Shown piece by piece: positions 21,672 through 31,200 of a DNA stretch of 64,000 bases. The translations under genes and the position numbers were made by a program. The stretch covers positions 930,001 through 994,000 of the forward strand of contig NW_017962918.1 in NCBI RefSeq assembly GCF_001661345.1. The letters run 5' to 3'. Position 1 is the stretch's first letter. Each line of letters starts with the position of its first letter. This DNA comes from Ascoidea rubescens DSM 1968. Taxonomy: Eukaryota > Ascomycota > Saccharomycetes > Ascoideales > Ascoideaceae. A model generated the notes under the pieces. That model was not told the origin of the DNA. It ran no database searches and saw only the letters and a list, made by a program, of their open reading frames with translations.

Positions 21672-22586
21672 TTAAACATCATTTAATGCGACAGCGCAGA
21701 CAGCCTTTTGATGGCCCTGGTACTTTCGAATTATTTTAGATGTTCCCAATTCCCATAGACGAACCATATTATCAGAGGAACCAGTCACTAAATAAGCAGA
21801 ATCAGCACTGAAAGCACAGTCCCATACCCAACCAGCATGACCAGTTAGACTTTGAACCAACGAAAAATCATTGTCAAGATTCCAAACTTTTGCAGAGTGA
21901 TCAGCAGAACAAGTTGCCAAATACTTTCTATCTGAAGATAGAAGACATCGAGTGATATAAGTGTTATGAGCTGTAAATGATCTAGTACCGTAATAAGAAC
22001 CTTTATTTCTATCCATGCTCCAGACAAAACATTGGCCCTTTTTATTAGCTGCTATGATAACAGAGGAATCTTGAGCAGCAGTAACAGATAGCAAATTTAC
22101 ATGTTCATTGCCTGGTTCTAATACATGAACTGCTCTTTTCATGCCAATGTCCCATATTTTAACCCTTCCTTCTTGATCACAAGTAATGGCTTCAGAAGAA
22201 CTACGGTTAAAAGACAAATCATTTATTGGACTGCCATTATTGCAATCACTTTCAATTTTGTTTGATCTGATATCCCAAACTTTTATGGTTCCATCGTCAG
22301 ACGCAGACACCATCCATTGGTTATCGGTTGCAAAGGAGATAGAATTGATGTTAGATCCTGGGACATGGCCCTCCAACTTGCTTACTGGATTTGAGTTTTT
22401 ATTCCTTATATCATAGATGTTTATGGTTGTATTCCCAGCAGCAGCTAGATATTTTTTATCAGATGTTATTTCTAGTCTATTGATATGATAATCAGGAGTC
22501 TGTATCGATCTTGAACACACACCATCCAAAGCCTCCCAAAATCTTATTGTGGCATCATAACCATAGGAAGCTAATATCACAGACAT
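21672..22586 (-). CDS. LST8: TOR complex subunit Lst8 (WD40)
   Basis: 304 residues (S. cerevisiae 303), seven WD40 repeats filling the whole protein. It begins MSVILASYGYDATIRFWEAL, with repeat signatures such as SASDDGTIKVWDIRS, TCDQEGRVKIWDIG, TCSADHSAKVWNL and TGSSDNMVRLWEL. Lst8 binds the kinase domain of Tor1/Tor2 and stabilises TORC1 and TORC2, linking nutrient sensing to growth and amino-acid permease trafficking. The start at 22586 is the first Met and matches the family N-terminus exactly. Confidence 0.96.
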   Translation of the reverse strand: MSVILASYGYDATIRFWEALDGVCSRSIQTPDYHINRLEITSDKKYLAAAGNTTINIYDIRNKNSNPVSKLEGHVPGSNINSISFATDNQWMVSASDDGTIKVWDIRSNKIESDCNNGSPINDLSFNRSSSEAITCDQEGRVKIWDIGMKRAVHVLEPGNEHVNLLSVTAAQDSSVIIAANKKGQCFVWSMDRNKGSYYGTRSFTAHNTYITRCLLSSDRKYLATCSADHSAKVWNLDNDFSLVQSLTGHAGWVWDCAFSADSAYLVTGSSDNMVRLWELGTSKIIRKYQGHQKAVCAVALNDV

Positions 22587-22991
22587 TTTCCTTTATCTTT
22601 TCTTAATGGTTTTTGATTCTGCTGAAAACAAATCAAGCTGGTTTACTATGAGCGGATCGGATCAGCTAATTTGAGATGCATAAAACAAATGATAGAAACA
22701 ATGCGTTTCAAAGTGATAAGTGAAATCGAAGCTGAACTTTTTAAAGAATCTGGCAGTCTAAATGTAATTATTGCTTTGACTATTTACCCAAACAGCTACT
22801 CACGATAACTGTTCTTTCCTCAAGATGTGGTGATGCTTCTTCAAAGAAATCAGGCTCACAGCATATGCACTGAAATGCACTATCTACATGTCAATCTGAT
22901 CCAGGGACACGGGTCAAATGGCGTCAGAAGTTTGCCCTTTTCTTTGTTTTCAAGCTGGATGAGAAGAACAAACATCAATATCTTCTTTGCA

Positions 22992-23651
22992 ATGTTCAAT
23001 CGTCGTGGAAGACTGGCTCGTTTTAGTCCAGATGCTGCTTTAAGCTTGGGATTTAGTTCTACTACTACCACAGGCTCAACGAGAGACAAGTTCTCGAGAA
23101 TTGATTCGTTAAACAACAGTGATTTTTTGGACTTGGATGAACAAGACGAGCTAATTTCTTTGTATAATGACATAAATTATGAAAAGACAAAGAATTATAT
23201 TAAATTGCTATTGGTTATTTCGTTGGTCGAGGCTCCATTTTTCTCTAAACTAAGAGTGTATGGGGTTTACAGTTTGAATTCATTATTGATCATATTGATG
23301 TCAATGATAAATTTAAGATATTTGAATTATTATTCTTTAAATGAACTAAAAATAAAAACTCGGAAAGAACTCGAGCCTGATGAGATAAATTTCTTTATAA
23401 AATTTATAAATTTGTTTAACCATAACGATTGGTATCAGGTAGTATACAATTCTGTTCAAATAATTTTAACAGTTCTCAATATTAGAAAATTTATCATTGC
23501 TGAAAATAAATTTACAAATTATTTCTCCTTCTTTCTTTTATTGCCTGTGGTTAATTCGATTTTATGTTTGCTAATTAAATCCTGGACCTCTGACGTCTCA
23601 AATGATATTAAAAATCTACAAAAACTAAAATACAATAAAAAAAATGTTTAG
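22992..23651 (+). CDS. Small multi-pass membrane protein, unrecognised
   Basis: 219 residues from the Met at 22992 (MFNRRGRLARFSPDAALSLG). The frame is open another 55 codons upstream, but that stretch looks like promoter. An N-terminal hydrophilic, Ser/Thr-rich region of about 70 residues precedes roughly four hydrophobic segments (near 75-95, 95-125, 160-180 and 190-212 of the 219) and ends in a basic tail (KLKYNKKNV). I do not recognise the family and see no catalytic motif. It is divergent from LST8 (about 400 bp) and convergent with the APSES-like gene (58 bp between stops). ER or nuclear-envelope residence is possible but unproven. Confidence 0.6.
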   Translation: MFNRRGRLARFSPDAALSLGFSSTTTTGSTRDKFSRIDSLNNSDFLDLDEQDELISLYNDINYEKTKNYIKLLLVISLVEAPFFSKLRVYGVYSLNSLLIILMSMINLRYLNYYSLNELKIKTRKELEPDEINFFIKFINLFNHNDWYQVVYNSVQIILTVLNIRKFIIAENKFTNYFSFFLLLPVVNSILCLLIKSWTSDVSNDIKNLQKLKYNKKNV

Positions 23652-23709
23652 TAAACTAAAACTATAATACAAAACCATTAAGCATAATTTTAAATCTACT
23701 TGAAGGCTC

Positions 23710-26700
23710 TCAATCTTCTTTGAATAACCCCATTTCCAAAATTTTAAAGAACAACGGTATTTGATTTTTCTTTTCTAATAATTGGTTTTTTAAAAAATCG
23801 TTTAGTTTTGAGTTATCTTGCAGAGATACTTTATACTGAGTAAAAATATTATCATTATATTTGGAAATTTTCAGAAATTCAATCAATTTCTTTTTGATCA
23901 AAGTATTATCAGCACTTTCCAATGAAAAACTGTTAGATAACTGAGCTATTAAGTTTTCTCTAGATTCTAATTGGGGATTTTCATTAGTATTAGTTGTTAT
24001 GTTTATATTTGAATTAGATTCATCATCTGAATTCTTTTTTGTCTTGCTATCCAGAGTTTTGACCATTTCATTATCACTAAAAGTATTTGTGTTCGGATTA
24101 TCAACTTTATTATTTTCTTTGGACTCAGAGGTATTTCTAGTTGGTAATTTTCGAAAACGTTTTTCTCTATCAGAAGGAAACAGCAAAAATGACGGTTTTC
24201 TTTTATTGGAAATTCGAGTTTTCGGATCCAAATGAACTTCGACTCTATTATATTCCTGGATACCTGATTTATGAGGTGATGTTATTTTTGAATCTGCTTT
24301 TTTTTCTGGGGGATCAGAAAATAAGGGTTTGACTGTTACTGGAGAGTTCAATAATGCTTTCAGTGTTTGTGATCCAATTGTGTTTGAATATACAGGTTTT
24401 TGAGAGCTAACACTATTAAAAAAAGATTGTTCATGAAGCCCTACCAACGGGATATCTTTAAGAATTGGGTTCTGACGAAAAAAATTATCTCTTTGAGTTT
24501 TAGAGATTTCATTTCTACTTTTGTTTTGATTTTGAGTTATACTGTTTATTATGGTGTTCTCTAAAGATTTGTTTTGTTTAGGCAGAGCGAATTTTGAGTC
24601 CAAAATTTGATTTTTGTCTATTTGGTTAGATATGTTTAAAGATTGTGACGTTTTTGAAAATCTTGTTTTGTCTTTATCATTTGATATCTCGCCTTTATCA
24701 TCTGATATCTCATCTTTATTGTCTAGTGTCTTATTTATGATTGGATTGCCTTCAAATTTTTCCATTCTATTCTTATTAAAATCATTATTATTAAAACTAC
24801 AAGATGTCTCATTACTTCCATTAATGAAATTGTCAATGTTTTTATTTTTATTAATTCTTTGATTGGAATAGTCATTATATCTGGAATTGTTTTTTTTACT
24901 TTTATTTAAAGTTAGAAACTTATTTTCATCAGGATCAAAATCGGAAAAATAATTTTCATCATCACTACTACTTTGTGAAGGGACATAGTCGTCATTAGGA
25001 TCTGAAGAAACGCGATTATTTTCATCATTAGTATCTGTAAAATATACATTGTTATGTGTTTCTTTTTGATTAATATTTAATGCATTTATATTGTTATTCT
25101 GATATTTTGGTCTCATTGCGTTGGCGGATTCCTTTATCCTATTGAGTGTAAAACTTTCTCTTCTATTAATATTATCATTAATATTATCATTAGTATTTTT
25201 TTGAAAATTCATTTGATTAGTTTTATTATATGCCTTCATTTTTTTTATAGTAATATCAGTACCTTTGAGGGGGTTTTGGACATTTTTTTCTATGTTGTTT
25301 TTTGAAGTTGCTTCCCAAGTTTCTGTCAAATAGTCAATCGTAGGATTATACTTACTAAACATGAGTTTCTTTTTCAACAATTCAAAAACAACATATACAT
25401 TTGATTGATCTAAAACATCTTTGGATAATGTGTTAAATGTCGCTAATTCAAGAAATATTTTATCCATTGACATATAATCAAATGTATCACTAAATATTGT
25501 ATTTTTTAAATTTTTTACCAAATTAATGAATTTTGTTTCAAAGATATTAAATTTATATGGCATTTGTTTTGAATCTGATTTACTTTTTTCAATCACCTGG
25601 TTCTTTTCAGGTTTTTTTGTGGACTCAGCAATTTTATTTGTTAATGGATTTTCCTTTTCATGTTGCAGCCTTTTTCGTGAATTTAATTTAAACAATTTAT
25701 TTTGCTTCTTTGTTTCTGTTTGAAATATTCCATGCTGCTGTGCAGTTAACTTTGTCTGGACTTCTAATTCAGAATCTGAAGATGAAATTATATGTTTACT
25801 TTTTCTTCTTAAATTTCTTTTTTTTAAATTATTTGAAGGAGATTTCATATACGGAAACAAACTATCTTCACTTGGATCAATTTCACTTGAGCGAGCACTA
25901 TAATCATCATTTTGAGTGATTTTTTTATCTTTATTGCCGGTTTCAACATTATCCACCCTTTTATATTTATCTTCATTATCGGTTTCACCTTCGCTTTCAC
26001 TGTCATTGTCACTTAAGTCACTACTAATATCTGTGTCATTTGAAGTTTGGTTATTGTCTTTGGAAAGCTCCTTGGATGTTTTGGAATTAGATTTCACTGT
26101 GGTTTGATTGGAGACATCTGTTTGCTGTTTAGTTTGATTCTTATAAGTTGAATTTTTTGAATTTTGAGCATTTTGAGCATTTTGAGCATTTTGAGCATTT
26201 TGACTTTGAGATTCAAAGGTCATTTTTAAAACATCATTGTCATGAAAATCTTTAATTAAATCGATTTCAATCAAGTCATCTGTTGCATCTGCTCTAGTTA
26301 AATCAATATGATTCATCATTTTATCAATTTTGTCTGTCATAGAACTATTATATTCATCTTCAAGATCCACTCTTTCAACTTCCATGTCATCCATAATATT
26401 GGAATAATCCTCGTCCAAGCTAATAATTATTGGGGTTTTCTTTTTTTGATTTTTCTCCCGAGATTTAGAAGATTTAATTGCTTCGTTATCATCATTTATG
26501 AGATTATTTTGACTGTTCGGAGTATTTTGACTATTTTGAGCATTTTGAGCATTTGAAATATTTGGAATACTTGAAATAACTAAATTATTTTGATCAAGCA
26601 GATTGACAATTTCTAACTCATCATCACTATCTTCATCATTTTCATTCAATGGAAATAATAGAGAATCTTTTTTGTTTAGTAAGTTTAACAAAGTTGTATG

Positions 26701-27912
26701 CTCTTCTTCAAAATTATCCAAAAATATTAATGCATCTTTTGGAGAGCACCAGACACCATCTAATGCTGGTTTATTTTCAGTGGATACTACATTTTTGGAA
26801 AAACGAAATAATTTTTCTCTATAATATAACTCATTTTCAACATGCATTTCAGGATCTTCAGGTTTTCGATCGTCTAGCTTTGATATTGATTTAAATACAG
26901 CCATTTGAAGAATTTTTGAAAAATTCACAAAGCCATCGCTATATCTTCGATAAATTGTGAAACTTTTTGTGGATTTTATTTGATCGTTTCCCTTAATGGT
27001 AACATATTCGCCTAGCATTGTTATTGTTACTTTATTCGAAGTTAGATTTTTGTAGTTTTTAATTTTCTCAAGTCGTTCATCAGGTATTGAGAATTCTATT
27101 GGAAAGCCATGAAATTTTGAATAACCATGGGAAAAATAGACATAAAATTTTCTGGTTTTAGATTCCATATCAGTTAGAGGATATTTATAATCATTAGGGA
27201 TCTGATTTACTTTAAAATCTAATAAATGATGAATATGTTCATGTAAATGATAAGTTTCAGCGAAATCTCTTGCATATTTGATATTGATCCAATTTCCACC
27301 AACCAAAGTTGGATCATTGTACTGGGTTAAGATATTTTTCTCTTTACATGCCTCAATAGCATCTTTTCTAATTCTGATTGAATTTGAATGAAATAAAGCA
27401 CGATATAAATAGCTCAATTGATCTATATTGAACAAATCGCCCATTACTCTTCTTAGTATTCTAATTTTGCAATTGTAATCCAAGATGACAAACATTTCAT
27501 AATATTTGAAACCACAATAAGAGGTCAATGCAATTCTGTTGAAACTCAATAAAGGTTTTAATTGCTTAAAAAGTTTACAATTTTTGGAGATTTTTCGCAC
27601 AACGCTTAATTTGGCCCATTGATACCCTGAACTTTCAAATAGTTCTGAATCATATTTATCCAAATAACTATAGAATTTCGTTCTGTATTTTTCCAAGGTG
27701 ATTAAAAAGGCAAACTCTGATATATTGCACCAGCTTCCAATTTTCCTTCTCATGTAACGATGCTCGCCAATTCTGAAAACATAAACTTCATTTCCATCTT
27801 CAATTATATCGGTCTCCAAGCACTTTATCACTGGGGTTAGTAAGTTTTTGGTACCATTGCTGTTACCATTGCTGCTGTTATTCCAAGAAAAATAACTATT
27901 TGACATAGTCAA
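23710..27912 (-). CDS. Large nuclear-type protein with three tandem APSES/KilA-N-like modules
   Basis: 1400 residues. The first 425 contain three sequence units that each read like the fungal APSES (KilA-N) DNA-binding fold: a strand pair ending in an RR motif and an N-x-[ST/I] helix start, then a G-x-W...A...L..LL helix. Unit 1, about 40-124: YMRRKIGSWCNISEF and YQWAKLSVVRKISKN. Unit 2, about 138-235: ILRRVMGDLFNIDQL and GGNWINIKYARDFAETYHL. Unit 3, about 295-415: TIYRRYSDGFVNFSKIL and GVWCSPKDALIFL. The remainder is disordered: acidic, Ser/Asn-rich, with NAQNAQNAQ repeats and basic clusters. Short ordered islands lie near 790-880 and at the C-terminal 80 residues. A role in chromatin or transcription is inferred. 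Divergent from BUD16. Confidence 0.65.
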   Translation of the reverse strand: MTMSNSYFSWNNSSNGNSNGTKNLLTPVIKCLETDIIEDGNEVYVFRIGEHRYMRRKIGSWCNISEFAFLITLEKYRTKFYSYLDKYDSELFESSGYQWAKLSVVRKISKNCKLFKQLKPLLSFNRIALTSYCGFKYYEMFVILDYNCKIRILRRVMGDLFNIDQLSYLYRALFHSNSIRIRKDAIEACKEKNILTQYNDPTLVGGNWINIKYARDFAETYHLHEHIHHLLDFKVNQIPNDYKYPLTDMESKTRKFYVYFSHGYSKFHGFPIEFSIPDERLEKIKNYKNLTSNKVTITMLGEYVTIKGNDQIKSTKSFTIYRRYSDGFVNFSKILQMAVFKSISKLDDRKPEDPEMHVENELYYREKLFRFSKNVVSTENKPALDGVWCSPKDALIFLDNFEEEHTTLLNLLNKKDSLLFPLNENDEDSDDELEIVNLLDQNNLVISSIPNISNAQNAQNSQNTPNSQNNLINDDNEAIKSSKSREKNQKKKTPIIISLDEDYSNIMDDMEVERVDLEDEYNSSMTDKIDKMMNHIDLTRADATDDLIEIDLIKDFHDNDVLKMTFESQSQNAQNAQNAQNAQNSKNSTYKNQTKQQTDVSNQTTVKSNSKTSKELSKDNNQTSNDTDISSDLSDNDSESEGETDNEDKYKRVDNVETGNKDKKITQNDDYSARSSEIDPSEDSLFPYMKSPSNNLKKRNLRRKSKHIISSSDSELEVQTKLTAQQHGIFQTETKKQNKLFKLNSRKRLQHEKENPLTNKIAESTKKPEKNQVIEKSKSDSKQMPYKFNIFETKFINLVKNLKNTIFSDTFDYMSMDKIFLELATFNTLSKDVLDQSNVYVVFELLKKKLMFSKYNPTIDYLTETWEATSKNNIEKNVQNPLKGTDITIKKMKAYNKTNQMNFQKNTNDNINDNINRRESFTLNRIKESANAMRPKYQNNNINALNINQKETHNNVYFTDTNDENNRVSSDPNDDYVPSQSSSDDENYFSDFDPDENKFLTLNKSKKNNSRYNDYSNQRINKNKNIDNFINGSNETSCSFNNNDFNKNRMEKFEGNPIINKTLDNKDEISDDKGEISNDKDKTRFSKTSQSLNISNQIDKNQILDSKFALPKQNKSLENTIINSITQNQNKSRNEISKTQRDNFFRQNPILKDIPLVGLHEQSFFNSVSSQKPVYSNTIGSQTLKALLNSPVTVKPLFSDPPEKKADSKITSPHKSGIQEYNRVEVHLDPKTRISNKRKPSFLLFPSDREKRFRKLPTRNTSESKENNKVDNPNTNTFSDNEMVKTLDSKTKKNSDDESNSNINITTNTNENPQLESRENLIAQLSNSFSLESADNTLIKKKLIEFLKISKYNDNIFTQYKVSLQDNSKLNDFLKNQLLEKKNQIPLFFKILEMGLFKED

Positions 27913-28224
27913 TCAGATATCACTGTCGATTACCTGCACATATCCATTCAGTCCCAGAAGCTGTTTGTACTGAAAGTGCTTCTCAGATTTGAATCGCGAA
28001 GAAGAAACCCCTTTTGAACAAACCCCTTTTGAACAAACCCCTGATATACAAAACCACGTGTAATTATTAGAGGTCTGTGAATTACTTTCGGCAAGAAAGG
28101 CATGTGATGTCCGAGCCTTATCGGAGCAGCTTTCGGAGTTTTGCTTCTTTTTGTCTTGAGCTTATGATCTTATGATCTTATAATCTTATAATCTTATTGT
28201 TGATCCAACTTCTCGACAATTGCA
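27913..28224. promoter_or_regulatory. Divergent promoter with two short tandem repeats and an E-box
   Basis: 312 bp between the APSES-like gene and BUD16. It contains three near-identical units of GAACAAACCCCTTTT (about 28000-28045), CACGTG at 28055-28060, and about four to five octamers of TTATGATC/TTATAATC (28161-28198) just before the BUD16 start. No gene. Confidence 0.6.
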
Positions 28225-29187
28225 ATGGAGGCCAAGGGGAACATATTGAGCATTCAGTCCCATGTCGTTCATGGCTATGTGGGAAACAAAGTCAGCACCT
28301 TTACTTTGCAGCTAAAGGGCTGGAATGTGGACTCTGTCAACACTGTCCAGTTTTCAAACCATCCAGCCTACAAGTCCTTCAAGGGCTTCAGATATCCTAA
28401 CCACGAAATCAAAGACATTTTGCTTCAATTGATAGATGAGCTAGAGTTCAGATATGACATTGTTTTGACTGGATACATCCCAAGCCCAGAAACGCTATCG
28501 ATCATCTTTGAGTCTATGCAGTATCGAAACAGCCTTGATAGCAACGATAGCAATGCTTTAAAATGGTTTTTGGATCCGGTGATGGGTGACAATGGCAAAC
28601 CATATGTCGACGAGAAAATTTTACCAGTCTATAAAGATATATTGAAAAGTGGTTTGGTATATTTAATCACGCCAAATCAGTTTGAGTTACAGCTCTTAAT
28701 AGACGAAAATTATAGCTCAATTAATAACATATGTGACTACTTGACAAAATCTTTTAAGAAATTTCATGAATTATATCCCAAAATTGATAATGCTATAATA
28801 ACATCAATTCAAGTTAAAGATGACAATGATAACATCTACATTGCTGGTTATTCAAAGGAAAAGATCTTTTACTATAAGATTCCTATAATAAAAGCAATTT
28901 TTAGTGGAAGTGGGGATCTTTTATCATCAATCTTATTAGATTCATATCACAAATACATTAATGATGATATTCCTTTAGTCAACGCCCTAAATAATACTTT
29001 ATCAATTGTTTATAAAGTCTTAGAACTAACTTATAATTATGAAATTTATACAAATTCAAACAAGACTACCAAAAATTTCGATAATGAAATAATTAAAGTA
29101 AATGATTTGAGATTAATTGAATCCATAAAATTATTGAATGATTCCGAGAATTTTTTGTTTTATAAACCAATGTTTATAAACCAATAG
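28225..29187 (+). CDS. BUD16: Pyridoxal kinase (Bud16 family)
   Basis: 320 residues (S. cerevisiae Bud16 312). It phosphorylates pyridoxal, pyridoxine and pyridoxamine in vitamin B6 salvage. Key motifs are the N-terminal SIQSHVVHGYVGNK, VQFSNHP, the LDPVMGDNG strand, TPNQFELQLL, and the anion-hole/catalytic loop SGSGDLLSSILL (family GxGDxF/L with catalytic Asp). The start at 28225 gives the canonical N-terminus. The third quarter is AT-rich and poorly conserved. It is divergent from the APSES-like gene. Confidence 0.93.
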   Translation: MEAKGNILSIQSHVVHGYVGNKVSTFTLQLKGWNVDSVNTVQFSNHPAYKSFKGFRYPNHEIKDILLQLIDELEFRYDIVLTGYIPSPETLSIIFESMQYRNSLDSNDSNALKWFLDPVMGDNGKPYVDEKILPVYKDILKSGLVYLITPNQFELQLLIDENYSSINNICDYLTKSFKKFHELYPKIDNAIITSIQVKDDNDNIYIAGYSKEKIFYYKIPIIKAIFSGSGDLLSSILLDSYHKYINDDIPLVNALNNTLSIVYKVLELTYNYEIYTNSNKTTKNFDNEIIKVNDLRLIESIKLLNDSENFLFYKPMFINQ

Positions 29188-29529
29188 ATAAATTATAGAC
29201 AAAGCTTTAGACATGAATAGTTTATTATACCATAGAATAGAAACAAGTGTTTAATTTATTTTAATGACATCATATATATATATATATATATAAAGAGTAT
29301 AAACTAAGACAAAACAAAAACAAAAATTTAAAAGAAATATTTAGAAGAAAACTTTCGCTTGACAAAATTCAGAAAAAATATAAAATGAAAAAAGTTGAGG
29401 CGGAATAATATTAGTTAAAACAGGTTAAACGAGTTAAGGTAAGATAAGATAAACCACAAAAATATAAAACCAGATTTGAAAACCGATTAATAATCCATAA
29501 TTATTGATATATTCTTATTAATGACATTT
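29188..29529. other. Convergent 3' intergenic region
   Basis: 342 bp between the BUD16 and SEC12 stops. It includes (TA)n at about 29270-29293 and GATAAGATAA-like repeats near 29440. No gene seen. Confidence 0.7.
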
Positions 29530-30816
29530 CTATCTTCTTTTTTTTAATTCTGACTTAATTGTAGGTATATCAATCAAATGTTGGATTAATTTCTTGTTTA
29601 TCAAATATTGAATTAAAATTGCCAAAATCAACACAAATAATAAACTTAATATGATTGATAAGAAAGTGTTTAGATTTTTAGATTTGATTTGTGTTTGATT
29701 TGAGGTTATAAATTTTGAAGGTAACTTGATAACATGAATAGTATTTGCAGCAGATACACTAGCTAAATACTGACCAGTTGGAGAAAATGTGACTTTTGTA
29801 ATTACAAAATTATGGGTTTTCTTAAATTCAAACAAGTTTTTAAAATTTTTAAATTTTAATAAGATTACTGAATAGTTATTACCAGCAATGGAAATTAATG
29901 AATTATTAATGTCAATCTCAGATTTCGTGATTGTTTTTTCTGGGTTTTTAATGTCTTGATAAACTTTAATTATAATATTTGGCCAAAAATCCATTGAAGT
30001 TATTGATTTAATTTTTTTACTGATTAATTTATTCGAAATTAATAATTGATCTAAAATTGAATAATGTACTATTGAAATTCCACCTTTATTATTAATATTA
30101 CAACCAATTATAAATTCGTTATTATTGATGAAACGAATTTTTGCAAAGATCAATGTTTGAGAACTGGTCGAAAGAGCTGATGAATTTTTTGATATTAAAA
30201 TCTTTCCACTGACAGTTGATATTGCTTTAAAAGTAGAACTTGTAATATAAACTATTGTTTTCCCATCAGGAGAGATGTGCAAATCTTTAATAATATTATT
30301 CGTTTTTTCAATGATTTTATATTTCAACTTCAACTGATTATTGGATGTATTGATGATGATTAACTGTGGATTTTTCTCATTGGAATTTGATATACAACCA
30401 ATGGAACTATCATCAGATATATAACAGCATTTTGTATAATTATTTATATCATTTGAGAAATCGGTGAATAAATTTATAGATTTGCTGAACACTAAATGTT
30501 GATCAATGTAATCATATTTTCTTAGATGACAATTCTTGCCTTTTTTAATCTTTTCTGAACCTTCATTGCAACCCATCAAAATGATTTCTCCATTTGTGTC
30601 CAAACTCATGGGAGAATCGCTGTTTGGAGGTAGTTGCAATTCTCTAAATTTCTTGATGACTTTATTCTTTCTACTGAAATCAATTTGCAAAGCTGTCAAT
30701 TTGTTAGGTATTCCATGGTTTCCTTCACCACCACCGCCAGCCACTAACAATGTATCTTCATCCAAAAACCTGGCACCAAATATAGGATATCCAACGTTCC
30801 ACGAAGCAGCTTCCAT
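29530..30816 (-). CDS. SEC12: Sar1 guanine nucleotide exchange factor Sec12
   Basis: 428 residues from the Met at 30816 (MEAASWNVGYPIFGARFL), which lines up with yeast [20 protein letters not shown]. An in-frame Met 23 codons upstream (30885) is less likely. The cytosolic beta-propeller carries the signature GGGGEGNHGIPNKL, the Sar1-binding loop region. It continues with KDLHISPDGKTIVYIT and the last blade TFSPTGQYLASVSAANTIHV. One membrane span follows (FLSIILSLLFVLILAILIQY). Sec12 sits in the ER membrane and loads GTP on Sar1 to start COPII vesicle formation. The tail after the span is only about 25 residues and basic, whereas S. cerevisiae has a long lumenal domain. Confidence 0.93.
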   Translation of the reverse strand: MEAASWNVGYPIFGARFLDEDTLLVAGGGGEGNHGIPNKLTALQIDFSRKNKVIKKFRELQLPPNSDSPMSLDTNGEIILMGCNEGSEKIKKGKNCHLRKYDYIDQHLVFSKSINLFTDFSNDINNYTKCCYISDDSSIGCISNSNEKNPQLIIINTSNNQLKLKYKIIEKTNNIIKDLHISPDGKTIVYITSSTFKAISTVSGKILISKNSSALSTSSQTLIFAKIRFINNNEFIIGCNINNKGGISIVHYSILDQLLISNKLISKKIKSITSMDFWPNIIIKVYQDIKNPEKTITKSEIDINNSLISIAGNNYSVILLKFKNFKNLFEFKKTHNFVITKVTFSPTGQYLASVSAANTIHVIKLPSKFITSNQTQIKSKNLNTFLSIILSLLFVLILAILIQYLINKKLIQHLIDIPTIKSELKKRR

Positions 30817-31200
30817 TCTATAAAAATAACCAACAGAATTCAAAAAAATTGAGATTATATAACGATTGTCGTAGGTGAAAGTCACAATCTATTAATACCC
30901 TAACACCATCACTTCACAAAGACCGGGTAAAATCAGCTTTGCTTTCTCTTGGAAAAACTCCATTGTGGCCATCGTTTACGTCCCCTCCGGAAGACGGTTC
31001 CGGAGATGTGTGATGTTGTTTGTGGTTCGAATGCACCGTTGCATCGGAATTCATTCGTAGCTGACGGTGATTTTATCCGCTGATTGAGTGCCGGACGACT
31101 CTGCCGATTCGGAATAAAAAACTTCAAAACCACTTCTGAAACCAGACCAAAGATCCTCTTTCAGTGATAATGCTGCTCTTCATCACCAAAGATATCAGAC
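30817..31200. promoter_or_regulatory. SEC12/BUD31 divergent promoter
   Basis: 384 bp between start codons. Its middle (30950-31110) is locally GC-richer. No gene, no clear TATA. Confidence 0.5.
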
